64,000 nucleotides of DNA from positions 186,001 to 250,000 of the forward strand of contig JAACJK010000068.1 of assembly GCA_013368325.1 (NCBI GenBank). Direction: 5' to 3'. Both the position numbers and the translations under genes were made by a program. The notes below the pieces were generated by a model, which was not told where the DNA came from, ran no database searches, and was given only the letters and a program-made list of their open reading frames with translations. This DNA is from Ephemerocybe angulata (taxonomy: Eukaryota; Basidiomycota; Agaricomycetes; Agaricales; Psathyrellaceae). Shown here in pieces: positions 23,811 through 35,421 of this stretch (position 1 is the stretch's first letter; the number at the start of each line of letters is the position of its first letter).

Positions 23811-25181
23811 ATGCCTCCTAGTGGACCTTCACAACTTCCTCGAGGGTTGAAGCGCTGTCAAGCCTACGCTGAATATGCTGCCTGTCTATTGGCAGAGCAC
23901 ACTGGGAAGGGGCCTCAGGTCGACGCTACTTCAGCACCGTCGATCCCACTAGATATCAAATCGGAGCTAGAGTCGATGGTTAGAAGGGTGTATGAAGCCT
24001 GGCAGATCCGAGGTGAGTGGACTCACAAAGGCTTCAACTACTTTACTCTAATTCAACAGTCCCACTCCCTTACTCCCTCGACGATGTGCAAAAAGCCTTG
24101 CGCACCACCCGCTTGGGCCAAACCCGCAATGAACATCTACGCCAGACCTTCGGCTCAAGCTTCGACCGGATGGGCGACGGGGGATATAAGCTTGTGGATA
24201 GCCCGGCAGTGTATATTGACCAAGACGATCGCGTTATCGCGTGGTACCTTCCGGACGTGTTCACCCGACGTCGCTCTGTACGTACCTCCGATTGAAGTGT
24301 CGACCTGACTCGGACGAGCGTCTTGACCGAAACAATTTCAGGAACAAGTCTACAATGCTACGAAGGAGTCGGTCGATCACCCCAAGCTCTTTCGAATCCC
24401 GCGTTCCCGAAATAAATGGCGCGACTGCCACGAGCATTTTGCCAATCCTGAGAGATGCGAGATTCCTCCTGCCAACACAGATATCAGTATATGTTGGTAC
24501 AACCAAGGCTTCGGCGTACGTATCGGCTTCACGAGTTTCCTCCCAGAGAGTCGGACTCACGCTTTAAAACAGCCGCATAACTCCCTTCCGACTCCCTCGG
24601 CCAATCTCAAGCACTCCGGCGCTGGTGGCCTTCATTTTCTTGAGCTACTGGAGGACACCAACGCGTTAATAGGCACCCTTCTCTCCCTCATCCACCCTGA
24701 ATTGTATGCCCAGCAAATGGCCGTTCTTCTCGAGTTGGAAGCCGGCCATGCGAAGGTCGGAGACCGGGACCTCATGGCTCGTGCCTTTACCGCGTGGGCA
24801 ACGCCCTTCACGGGTTTCTCTGTCATCGCCAATCGGGAGACTGTCTTCCACAGAGACAACAAGGGCGGCCAGACCTTATTTGACCTGGTGGCATCGTTCG
24901 GCCGATATCGACACGGTCGCTTTGAGGTGCCTTTGCTCGGGGCTAGATTTATCTATGATCCAGGATGCGCCTTGGTGTTTCCTGGTTACCTGTTGGAACA
25001 CGGTGCTAGTAGGACGGAAGGCGAAAGGATATGCATTGCTAGTTTCTTTAAGCCGGCAGTCGGCCACGGAGCGTTACCCGGTCAATACCAGGAGTTCGGT
25101 CCTCCGACCGTGGAGCACCTCAAAGTGATACACGGTTTGTCGACGGCTCACTCCTTGTACGCGCAAAGTATCTGGGATTAG
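23811..25181 (+). CDS. TET/JBP family 2-oxoglutarate/Fe(II) dioxygenase
   Basis: Four exons (23811-24012, 24060-24277, 24342-24515, 24573-25181) join in phase to 400 aa. The start MPPSGPSQ is preferred, although the frame is open upstream to 23655. The C-terminal double-stranded beta-helix shows GFSVIANRETVFHRD with the Fe-binding H-x-D (about residues 291 and 293), a distal His in YLLEHGAS (about 341) and the 2-oxoglutarate-binding Arg in GERIC (about 350). The surrounding blocks FDLVASFG, GRFEVPLLGARF and ASFFKPAVGHG fit the fungal TET/JBP family. Such enzymes oxidise 5-methylcytosine in DNA. All catalytic residues are present, so the protein is probably active. It lies at the left end of the element, transcribed inward, and fits the known KDZ-TET/JBP association. 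Confidence 0.87.
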
Positions 25182-25198
25182 ACTACCTATAACAACAC

Positions 25199-25891
25199 CT
25201 ATTCCAGCTCTGGATTACGGCCACCCGCCAAATAGAATTTGTTGAACTTTTCCAGCCTTCTGGACGCGCCTCTAGCCCCGTTTGCGATGACCTCCCCAAC
25301 CTCTGATAAGCCTGTCGTGTAAACGTCGATGGACTCCATTAGCTTCTCCATGCAACGGGTCGTCCTATCCAATAGCTCATCAGATCTGTCTTTTGGCCAC
25401 CGAACCAGATGCAGCCAATCCATTGTGAATTGGCGGAACACCTCGATAGGCGCGGCCGGGCGCTCATCGTCCCACCACCGATCCACCGGGAACACTATGT
25501 CATTGGCTTTCCCTTCGTCTACCAAAAGCTCCCCGCTTGTCATGACCTTCCATAGAGTGTCGGTGGAACCCAAGATAGGGAGAAGATGTCGAACTAAATC
25601 TGCAGCCACAGGCTTGTTTTCGACCCGGTGCCAATCAAGCATGCCAACTTTCATCCCTTCTAGCCTCGCTACGACGTTCTGAATAGGCGAAGATGAAGGT
25701 GAGATACATTAATATACGGAAAGTGTATCTCTGCTTACTATTTCATTATGAAGCATCTCAATATAGGTATGGTTCGGCTTCGCCGGATCCTCCCTTAGGA
25801 GAGACTGAAAGAACGCCTGTCGACGTTGGAGGAGGAAGAGATCGAGCAAGCCCCACTGCTCTGGCGTGATCATGTCTTGGGTTGTCCGCAT
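25199..25891 (-). CDS. Unknown 210-aa cargo protein
   Basis: Two exons (25739-25891 and 25199-25678) with an in-phase 60-nt intron encode 210 aa starting MRTTQDMITPEQ. I recognise no domain. The protein has no signal peptide or membrane span; it is rich in Trp/Arg/Glu helical segments (VDRWWDDERP, DWLHLVRWPKD). It is convergent with the TET/JBP gene, with only 17 bp between stop codons, and lies downstream of the 285-aa gene on the same strand. It is open and well spliced, so likely real; function unknown. Confidence 0.65.
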
Positions 25892-26056
25892 TGCAAAGGG
25901 CGATGACCGTGAAGGCGGGGGCGGGACAGGGGCGGGATGGGAGTCGAAGGCAGAAAGGAAATCAGATCAAATCAACTCAAGCCTCAAGAGATCGCGTTCT
26001 ACAGTCGCATCGAAAATGATCCCATTAAATAACATTAAGACACCTATGTACCGTAT

Positions 26057-26967
26057 TCACCGCCTTCCAGCCCCACCCGACCCCTTAGTTTCCTGCTTAG
26101 ATCCGGACTCTTCTGCTGCTTTCAGAAGCTGGGCCTCTTTCTCCTGAAGCGCCTTCTCTTCCAGATCTTTGAAGTCAATAAGCATGGCTTCAATGCCCGC
26201 GACGGACTTGATGATTCGAGCGAGATGCCAAGCGGTCACCGAGACCTCATTGTCCACCTCCTGGATCGCCTCCTTCGTCAGGGCATGTGCCTCGTCGATA
26301 TCGCTTATAGACATCTTGCCCAGTTGGAAGATGTCGTAGGCGGGTAGTACAAATGCACGCGGTACGTTCTTCCGCTCCGCTTGCCAATACTGGTAAAGCA
26401 ACGCTTGAGTTGGTTGATCTTCGTCGACGACGTTCTGGGGATGCTTGAAGTCGGACCACCAGTTCCCGCCATACGCGGGGAGTAGGGCGTCTTCTTGGTC
26501 CGGGCATGTGGAGACGACATCGACGAGTGCATCGAACTCCGCCAAACGGTTAAAGATGAAGAGTTTTGTAAGCTTTCGGAGGGCGTAGGGGGAATGGAGT
26601 CGATCGTTGTACAGGAGGCACCCTAAACCCAGGAAATACATGGCGGCAGCCTATTGTAATGGTCACTAAATATTTCCGAGCTTATCTCGAGAACAACACT
26701 CACCATTTCCTCCTTCATACGGGTTTTGAAAGCCTCCACCCCTTCGAAAGTCAAAGTTGAAGACTTTGAGATGAACGCCACGGCGATAGCGCGCACCCGA
26801 CTCGAGCAGTAGTTCAGGAACGCTTGGTAGGTCTCAGCGCTCATTTCACCAAAGTTCTCCTGGATCCATCCTCGATCCATGTTCTCCATGTCGGTCTGAG
26901 TATGTCGGTGGAATGGTGGTTGCGGACGAAAATGTTCAAACCGACGCAGAAAATGCCCATCAATCAT
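26057..26967 (-). CDS. Unknown 285-aa cargo protein next to the transposase
   Basis: Two exons (26704-26967 and 26057-26650) give 285 aa starting MIDGHFLRRFEHF. It is predicted soluble and helical, with a Glu/Lys-rich coiled-coil-like C-terminus (KDLEEKALQEKEAQLL). Its ATG lies 15 bp beyond the stop codon of the transposase gene on the same strand. It could therefore be an overlapping transcription unit or, with an alternative splice across the stop, a C-terminal extension of the transposase. I recognise no family. Confidence 0.6.
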
Positions 26968-26982
26968 TCTAAACTCCTAACC

Positions 26983-29900
26983 CTAGATGATATCCAACGG
27001 AACTATAACCTTCGAAACCTCGCTGAACTTTAGCTTAGCATTCCTCCCAACCCTTCTCCACATGTCCGCTTGCCTAAGGGCGTATGCGGTATGCCCCGGG
27101 GAGAGACCATTCGGTGCCCATTGCATCGCTAGGTTCCTAGAGTAAGCTGCAAATCGTACAAACCATTCCATCTCAGATTCGACCATTATAAGCTCTTCCG
27201 CCCATCGGTCACGCCTGGAGCGCGCTCGGATCCAACTGACCCGATATACTGGCAAATCAAATCAGAATAACAAGTCAAGGGGGAGCAAAGATGAGCCCAC
27301 TCACGTTCCTCCACGTACCCGGCAGTCCTACGGGTGCCTTTCACTTTCCAAATCCAAGATAGTTCCTCCTCGCGTTGATCCCGAGCGTTTGGGTCGTACA
27401 CCGCAGTAACCGCCTTCGTGTCGGCCGGTGTTATCTCTTCAAACTCAGGATAATTCTGCAACACGTTGAGCCGCTTTAGTGCCCAGACGGCGGAGTCGTA
27501 GACCTTGATGTGCAGGCGAAGCGAACGGGATATCTCGTTCAGAGTCGCATAACTCCTCGTTCGTCCTTCTTGGCCTTGAGCATGCCTCTTCTTCTTTCTC
27601 CACTCGAACGATTTTCGGGCGATGTCTTTCCGGATAGCTTCTAGAGCTTCGTTAGCCTGCGCAACCCTCAGCCCAACTTCAGCAGCTGCAACGTCGTCCC
27701 AACCCTCCGGTAGATCATCGAAGCTGGAGGGAAGGGGAAGAGCGACGTTCTCTTCGTCGAGGATAGCGCTCTCCTTCGGAGGTAGAGCAGGATGATCACA
27801 GTCGCATTCGTCTTCCTCGCAGAGGCAGAAGTTCCGCTCAACGGGTCTTCGGCGATTCTTCTTCGGAAGTTTAACGCCTTTCCAGAGCTTTGACGCCTGC
27901 GCATTCAACTCGTTGATATGCGTCATGAGGGAGGCCCGCTTCTTCTCGACCTCGAGACCGAACTTCACCTCAGGGTTCCCTTTTGGTGTTTTGAAGGCTT
28001 TCACGCCCCCAAAGATAAACGAACGGACGTGTAATCTAGTACTTAGTTAGAGTTAGCCATTCTCAAAATGCCGAGGATTCTTACTGTTGTTCCTGTATTT
28101 CAATAGCTCGAGCGACCCACTTGATAGAGTCCGGCCGGCGCTTATCTTTTCGAGCCGACCCCAATAGCCTTGTTTGGGCCTCCAACTTCCCTTCGACTTT
28201 CGTTACCACGCCCATCAGAATGCCGGCCGATGGAAGGAAGAGCCCGGATATGCGCACCTGGAACCACAACAGCGTTGTATACGTCCATGGCCTCGACATG
28301 CTTGGACCGGCGCTTATTGGCTTTGGCCATCTGTTTCAGCCAGCGCTTCTGTTGACGCTTGCTCGCCGTACTGTTCAAGTTATCGAAGTCTTCGGCCGAC
28401 TCTTTCGCGTGTTTGGTCGCCTTCGCATGTTGCTTGTTGAGATAGGCGACTATATATCTGTCAGTATGACCGTTCCACGTTGGTAGGTGCGCTACGAACC
28501 CATCCCTTGCAGCTTTCGCCAGTTGCTGTCTCTCATACTGGCGTCTAGAGTCTCTGCCCGGTGGGCGAGCGTCATTTGCCTCGTCATATCCGCCACGCCA
28601 TTCATTGTCGACCACAAGGATTCGAGGATCTCGCCGCTGGCTACCCCTGCGCCTGGGCAGAATGTAGGAGCAAACCTGGAAAGACATTCGCTCTTGTGCC
28701 CGTGAACATGGAAGAGGCCGATGAGAAATTGCATCTCCATGTCCGCGGGTAGGCCGGGGTAGTCTCCTGCCGCCACCCTTTGTCGGAAGTTAACGCAGTA
28801 TTGGCAGTTAACATCGTAAGCGAAGCGAGTCCCTGGTGTCTTGTTGGCCTGGGTGGTGATGGAGGCTTCATTTAGAGCCAAGTCAATATTTATCTGCCTG
28901 ATGGTACGTATAAGTTTCGTGTTCGCCTGCGCCCCGGCCGATGCGACCAACAACGTTCGCCCGACCCTCGGCCGTAGCTTGAAGTAATCGGACGTACCTT
29001 TCGCCCTTCTGCATGTCCACGGCGGACCCAGGGGCGAAGCAGCCGTGTCGTGCACATGCGATCGCAACCATTCCAGAACAGTCGTGGCCTTTCTTTGATT
29101 TATTCTTGTCCTTCGTGGCCCGGTGCTGTAGACATGTCGGTTCCTTGGCAAATCCATAAGTGACCCGGACCTTAGCTGTTATGAGGGACAAGCTTACTTG
29201 ATATATTTCCTTCGTCGTCTTCAAGTACCGGGCGAGTTTCGCGTTCTCCACAACATAGCCCGCCCCGTCGGTAAGCCATACTATCCTTTCCTCTCCCCGA
29301 ATCTCGATGTGGTTAAGAACGAAGTTACCATCGGCCGTGAGGTATCGCCAGTACTTCCACCTTGAAGCCATTAAGAATTGAAGTTGGGCTCGGCCGAGGG
29401 TTCGGGGGAAGACTTACCCGAGCTCATCGGACTTCCAGTCAGGAGGAAGATTAATCCCTGGTTGTGGACATACGGGACAGAAGGTGGCCAGTTCCCCAAG
29501 CTTAGGCTTCCTCAGTTGCTCGTGAACTCCAAAGCCCTTCCGTTTCAATTCGGTGAGGTAATTCCACTGCTGCCACGCTCGGGCTAGTTCCCTTGCTCGG
29601 TCCTAAGGAGAAAGACACTGGGTAAGTACGGACGCGACTCCAAACCTAAAGACTCACAGGGACTTCGTCGGGAAAGATGTAGTTCGTCAACCTCCTAAGC
29701 ATATGCGTGTATGCCTCGGCCGAGACATGCCCATGGATCTTCGACAAATGGAAATCTCGAAGTTGTTGAAAGGTAAAGGCGGTATTCGTTTCTTCCGATG
29801 TCACTGGATAGAGCCCCATTTTGAGCAGGTCGATATCCTTTTTCTCGTCGGGACAAAGGCACCGAAAGACGGGGAGATGGTGGATTCCGTTGGTATGCAT

Positions 29901-30745
29901 GATCGTCATTATGAGATCCTTCCCCACCGTACCTGCAGGGGGGGCATGACCAAAAGAAGGATCGTCCGAGAAGTCGCTTGCCGATCGGTCGTCCATCCCA
30001 GTGAGCGTCAGAACCTGGGCTTCTAGGGCTTCCAGGGGCTCTTGATACTCAGGGCACGGCGCTCCACCATGCCCAAGGCACAATACCGTTCCCATTTGCC
30101 AAAGCCAGGCGGGTTCCCAATGCGCGCCAGTCCAGGCTTCAATCCGATGGAGGGGATTGGAACGATGGGTTTCGCGACAGCATACGCGACAAGTCCGGGG
30201 GGAGCCCATGCAGTCGAGGCAGCGGACGTCCGTTTCTCTCTTCCCACAGGAGCAAAGAGCTTGTCCGAGAGCCTCGCCCTGAAGAATAACATTAAGGTAG
30301 TCAGCCTGTTTGCCCTGGATCCACTCCTCCATGTATTGGTGCGTTGTCTAATTTGACTTCGGATTAGCCGATATCTCGCCTTGGGACGTAGGACGCTTAC
30401 CTTCCCCTCACTTGTTTGAGCTCCGTCGTGCATTTCAAAAGCCTTATAGTTGAACGATTCCTCCTCTTCATCCGAATCCGAATCCGAAGGCAGATAAGAT
30501 GGACCGAAGTCCGGGTCTTCATCCCACAGTCGCTCGGCAGGGTGCGAGTTTTCGGGCTCGGGATCGGCGGTCTTGGGCACGGGGGCGTTATTGGGCAAGG
30601 CGTTATTGGGCAAACTCGGCTTGGATGGATGGACATCGGAAACGCGGGGTACAAGGCGCGTCTTTTCGCCTCGGGTTATTTGGGTCGTGATAACCACATG
30701 CTCCACACACCCGTCGGGAGCTATAGTGAACTTTCTGGGCGCCAT
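26983..30745 (-). CDS. KDZ (Kyakuja-Dileera-Zisupton) transposase with CxC2 cluster
   Basis: Nine exons (30401-30745, 29658-30347, 29418-29602, 28998-29360, 28496-28897, 28258-28457, 28085-28196, 27305-28035, 26983-27248) join in consistent phases to 1,097 aa with no internal stop. The start is MAPRKFTI. A CxC2-type cysteine cluster lies near residues 150-175 (CSC...CLDC...CRVCC, then NPLHRIEAW). Next come ELATFCPVCPQPGINLP, YLTADGNF, CARHGCFAP with MQKGER, the RNase H-fold core with FAYDVNCQY, FHVHGHKSEC and GEILESLW, a second Cys-rich patch (CLCEEDECDCD) and the ARSRRDRWAEEL end. These are hallmarks of KDZ transposases, which cut and paste DNA elements. The donor of exon 5 and acceptor of exon 7 are the least certain splice sites. 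It looks complete and potentially active. Confidence 0.88.
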
Positions 30746-30918
30746 GTGGTATTTTAGACGAACGAGGGAGGGCGCTGGGGGGATAATCTGACCCCCGGGC
30801 ATTCTGCATCAGCCTTTAAATGCGTTCAGCTGAATATTTCAATATTTCAGACGCCGACTTTGGTGATCGTTCAATCTTCGCCCTTCTCCTATCATCGTGC
30901 TTCATCGTCCCACCGCAA
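30746..30918. promoter_or_regulatory. Divergent promoter between transposase and HMG-like gene
   Basis: Only 173 bp separate the two start codons, so the transposase and the 904-aa protein probably share a bidirectional control region. The short sequence AATATTTCAATATTTCAG (30834-30851) is a tandem AT-rich element in its centre. Confidence 0.5.
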
Positions 30919-33853
30919 ATGACATCCCCAAGTCCTACTCCTCCTCCTCCTAGCAAATCACGACCTGTGTCCTCGTCCTCTTCACCGAAGTCAGGACCAG
31001 CTGCTCCCCTTCCTGATGAGCCCAGCCCGAAGAAAGAAGAGGACGTCGAGGATGAGGCCAACGCTGATTTGCCGCCCAACACAGCGATGGTTACGATCGA
31101 GACCGACAAGTCCCTGGATAAGCGCTTCACGCGAGCGCAGCTCGCATACATGAACGCCCGTAGGCAGGAATACCTACATGCCACAATTAAGAAACGGTCG
31201 GCAGTTACACGCTCAGTGGGTACTCACCTCCTCGACGAGAAAAAGTTGGATGGAAAGTCCATCTCACCGAAGGACCGGACCGCATTCTTGGCTGTGAGTT
31301 CATTCTATTCGTATCGCCTCTGTCCCTACTTATCATTTTGTTCAGAACGTTCGGCTTTGGTTTGCCCAGAGAGCTCGGAGGCGTAAGAAACTACCTCGTT
31401 GGGCAGTAAAGTGGAATGGACGCCAGATTTTCTATAAGGAGAACGTGGAAGAAATCTCTGAGACGCAGCGAGAGTTGTATGAAGCGAAGACCGGCATCAC
31501 GGGATCAGCAGATCCGGGGACGGGCCGGAGCAAGGGGGATGGCTTTGACCTTGATTTGGCTGGCGAGTCGGACGCCGACGTCGATGAGGAATCCACGTCC
31601 CAGCAAGATCCTTCGCGGGCCCCAAAGCCCTTCGATTTTCTTCAACTTGCCATTAGCAGGCATTGGTACGACCTGACTGAGGAGGAAAAGTCGGCATATG
31701 AGCAAAAGGCGCTGGTATGGAGGGAAAAAGGGCCTACATCGGACGAGAAGAAGCAGTATGTTCCGCACCTACCTCCTATTCCAATCTAACTCACAATGTC
31801 CCCCCAGACTCGCCGAGAAGGAAGTCGCCCACTACTGCCGTCAATTTGCGAAGGATATGTACAACCAAATGGGCGTCCGATTGTTCATGCTCGTGAGTTA
31901 CGAGGACACTGCGGGTACAATGATAGGATGTACGTATCACTTTCGATATAAGGGTCCCACTTTTTGAACTTCGGATGTGAACAGCGATGGTCGATTTCAA
32001 TGCGGAGCTAGGTGCTGGAAAGTCCTTTTTGAAGGATGCACGGGGCCCGATAACGAGGTCAGGTCTCTTTAGACGGTGGTGCGAGTACTCGCGCGTTCAG
32101 AATCCCAAGGCAACCGGAGACGACCTTCCGAAGGGCGGGAACCTCCTCCCCCTCCCTCTCAATGACTACGGAGAGCCCATCCTCCCCGACATCTCGCAAC
32201 CGACTCCCACCGGGACCCCTCCATACGTCTACAAGCAGAAGCTTATCCGCAGTTTCGTCACTCGTTGTTATTGTGAGTTACCAGTCTGTTCTCGTTTGAG
32301 GTTTCGGGCTGAAGGCGATTCTTATTGTTGTAGCCATCTCTCGCGGTGTCCCCCTCATCGGCAACGAGGTTAGCAAACGCCTTGCACCGCCTTGGAAGGC
32401 AATCGCCAAAAATCCCCGCCTCTTCATCTCCAAGGAGCACCTATCGGATGAGCTAGCTACTCACCTCGACGAGACCAACTCCATCCGTATTCAACACTCG
32501 ACGGCGATGTTGGCGCACTGGTGGGAGCGCCAGAATGCGGGACTGGTCGCCTTGGAGTTTCATTCTTATCTCGGTGACAACGGGGAAATGCTTCCACGTA
32601 CCCCACGTGCACCGTTGGCCCAAGAGGTCTATGAGGAGGTCATGAATCAGCCCATTGCAGCGAAGCAGAAACGAACCACCAAAATGAAGAAAGGGAAGAA
32701 AGGGAAGGAAGCGTGGACTTCATCGTCCGACGAAGCTTCGTCTAGCGAATCCGGCTCTGAGGATAGTCCAACAGACCCCGGGCTCAGCCTCTCGGATGGA
32801 CCTGCCGAAACGGATGACGATCACGACGATCTTGACCTTGCCGAAAAAGAAGATGAGAAGAACGAAAAGGAGAGGAAGGCTGAGGAGAAACGGGAGAAAG
32901 AACGGGTAGCGAGGGAGGCAAAGGCGTTGAAGGCCCGGCAGAAAAGGGAAAGAGATCGAAAGGCGAGGGAGACGTTATTGGAGGCGAAGGAGAAGGAGGC
33001 GGCGAAAGCGGAGGCAGAGGCCAAGGCCAAGGCCAAGGAGGAGGAGGATAGGAAGGCGAAGGCGAAGGAGGAGGAACAGGCGAAAGCAGAGGCGGCGAAA
33101 GCAGAGAGGAAGGCGAAAGCGAAGGCCAAGGCGGCCGACAAGGCAAAGGCTAAGGAGGAGGAGGAGACGAAGGCTAAGGAGGAGGCGGATAGGAAGGAGA
33201 AGGCGAAAGCCAAGGCTGAGGCGGATAGGAAGGATAAGGCGAAGGCAAAGGCAAAGGCGGATGCAGATAGGAAGGCCAAGGCCAAGGTGGACGCGGATGC
33301 AGATACGAAGGCCAAGGCCAAGGCGGATGCGGAGAGGAAGACGAGGGGGAAGGCGAAGGATAAGGATAAGGAGGAGCCGGAGAGGAAGACGAGGGGGAAG
33401 GCGAAGGAGAAGGAGGAGGAAGAGCCGGAGGATGTCGATGATGTCTCAATGGATGTCGAGAGCGACGAAGTCGATATACCGCGCTCCAAAGGACGACCGA
33501 GACCGAAGCCCCTCCACAAGAAGGCAGATAAGGATAAGGAGGAGCCGGAGAGGAAGACGAGGGGGAAGGCGAAGGAGAAGGAGGAGGAGGAGCCGGAGGA
33601 TGTCGATGATGTCTCAGTGGATGTCGAGAGCGACGAAGTCGATATACCGCGCTCCAAAGGACGCCCGAGACCGAAGCCCCTCCACAAGAAGGCAGCTCTT
33701 GAGACGTACCCTGAAACACCGACCAAGAAAATCACTGACTCGCTCAGAGGTGTTACTTTAGGATCAGCTCAACGTCAGAAGCAAGAACCGGAGCCCTCAC
33801 CTTCCAAGCGATCATCTCGTGTTCGAAAGCCTACACAACCATGGACTTGGTGA
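30919..33853 (+). CDS. 904-aa HMG-box-like, highly charged protein (cargo)
   Basis: Five exons (30919-31293, 31346-31755, 31808-31929, 31985-32272, 32334-33853) agree in phase and give 904 aa. A Pro/Ser-rich N-terminus is followed by a segment with WYDLTEEEKSAYEQKA, which looks like the last helix of an HMG box. A conserved middle region includes HYCRQFAKDMYNQMGVRLF, GLFRRWCEYSR and SKRLAPPWKAI. The last 450 residues are a Lys/Ala/Glu low-complexity tract with a 56-residue unit repeated twice (168-bp tandem duplication), ending in basic KRSSRVRKP. I know similar proteins beside fungal KDZ loci, but I assign HMG only tentatively. A chromatin or DNA-binding role is inferred. Confidence 0.75.
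33359..33694 (+). repeat. 168-bp coding tandem duplication
   Basis: Two nearly identical 168-bp (56-codon) units, 33359-33526 and 33527-33694, lie inside the 904-aa gene. Each includes ERKTRGKAKEKEEE and DVESDEVDIPRSKGRPR. The unit length is a multiple of three, so the frame is kept; the near identity indicates a recent duplication. Confidence 0.9.
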
Positions 33854-34030
33854 TTAATTGTGCACTTCTGTTTTGTACTTAGCTTATTCAAACTGTCATC
33901 CGACTAAATATCTGTCCGAATGCCCTCGCCCGAGTGGTCGATCTGTCCGAACCGTCCGAACACCCGTCCGAGTGTGCACGATACCGACTTGTACCAAAGC
34001 ATGTACCAGAGTTCATTCCGTCCGAACACT

Positions 34031-34180
34031 CGTCCGAGATCGTCGCCCGAGGGTCCTGTACAGCAATTACCTCCAACGCTCGTCCGAGATCGTCGCCCGA
34101 TGGTCTTGTACAGCGACTACCTCCAACGCTCGTCCGAGATCGTCGCCCGAGGCTCTACAATACCGACTTACACCAACTTC
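34031..34180. repeat. 50-bp minisatellite
   Basis: Units 34031-34080 and 34081-34130 differ by a few bases and are followed by a partial third unit; each begins CGTCCGAGATCGTCGCCCGA. Related CGTCCGA words extend from about 33905 to 34220. It lies between the 3' ends of two convergent cargo genes, and the 410-bp gap 33854-34263 holds nothing else I can support. Confidence 0.85.
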
Positions 34181-34263
34181 AAAAGAAATATTCGTCCGAG
34201 ATCTTCGTCCGAGGGTCCACAATGCTAACTTCCATCCTGAATAGACATGTATTCGGCCGCAGA

Positions 34264-35286
34264 CTAACGAGTTCCTAAGAGCTGCTTACGAGCTTCAAAG
34301 TTCAACATATTGGGACACCTGGGATTCCAGCACCTTCGCGACGTTCTCCAACGAAGTAAATCCGACCTCCACAAGTTCCACTCATCCTCTGCCTGGCCCC
34401 GCCGAGCCCACTGTCCCTGCACCCCACTTGACCATTCCTCGACCTCGAGCCCAGGATCGTCGTACGACTTCCTCCAAACGCCGGGACAATAGACACCACA
34501 TGGTCGAGTCCAGTGACTGTTGTCATTGGTCACTAGAAACTTGGGCGGTCGGTCATACGGCCCTGGCTGACGGACATAGTCCTCGACTGCCAAACTTTCG
34601 TTTGAAGCTACGAGCCTTGGGTAAAACAAACCAATGGTTCGATTGGTGATCGCGTTCATCTGAGCGGTGTGAGGGGTTCCGAGCACAACAGCCATCGCGT
34701 CTTCCTTGCTGACAATCACAGAGATATATGTGGTCTGGAGAGGAGGGTCAGAGGAGAATGGGAAGTTAGGATCGATTGCTCACTTGGACGCCATCCATTC
34801 TCTCAAATTCCTCAACCATAGCAGCAGTCCCCGTATTCTTATACCGAGAAACGTGGCCTATGCTTGAGCTGTATCCGAGGTCTGAGAGAAACGTATGCAT
34901 CGGATCTTCGAAATTGCGTGAAACGACGATGTTGAGGTCAAATGGGGCCGGAATGGAGACGGACGACTGCGAAAGGAGAACCTTCACCCATGGGTTGAGC
35001 GTTAGTTCAGATGATGGCGAAGCAGGAGACGCACCTGTCGCACCACTGACCCGATTACTGCTCCTTTTGAGTCCCCCAGAGTTGCAAAGAAGGCGGGTAT
35101 TTTGTCCCTCGGAATGAACGGTTCCAAAGCATCGTAAATCCGCGATCGAATCTCAAATTTGCAAACTTTAGCTGTGGGAGCAGGACCTCTTGCCAGGGTG
35201 ATCAGATGGGCCCAAGGGATGTAGCGAACGAGGAGCGGGAGCAAGTCGACTTTGAGAAGGGTAGGGATAGAGAAAGGAGCTTCCAT
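34264..35286 (-). CDS. Nucleotidyltransferase-like fungal family protein (cargo)
   Basis: Three exons (35035-35286, 34784-34966, 34264-34734) with in-phase introns give 301 aa. The N-terminus (LLPLLVRYIPWAHL) is followed by FFATLGDSKGAVIGSVV, then after the intron APFDLNIVVS and FLSDLGYSS. This resembles a large family in Agaricomycetes in which a GSxAL-type strand is followed by a DLDIYV-like motif, a layout reminiscent of nucleotidyltransferase folds. Here the motifs are weakened (GSVV, DLNIVV), so catalytic activity is doubtful. Its role in the element is unknown. Family membership is recalled, not searched. Confidence 0.6.
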
Positions 35287-35421
35287 TGCGAATAAAGAGG
35301 GAGACAAGGTGTAAAGAATATTTATTCCCACCCTTGATGGGCTTTTAGGGGCAGTAACGGATGCAAATTGATTGCATGTTCCCATACGGAGTCCTCAACA
35401 TAGCTGGTGCGAGCCGAGCCT

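Noticed and set aside
32784..33735. Long Ser/Pro-rich ORFs on the minus strand
   Set aside because: They are shadows of the Lys/Ala/Glu-rich coding tract of the 904-aa gene on the plus strand; composition follows directly from the complementary codons.
34031..34180. CRISPR-like array
   Set aside because: Units are contiguous 50-bp tandem copies with no spacers, in a eukaryotic genome; it is a minisatellite.
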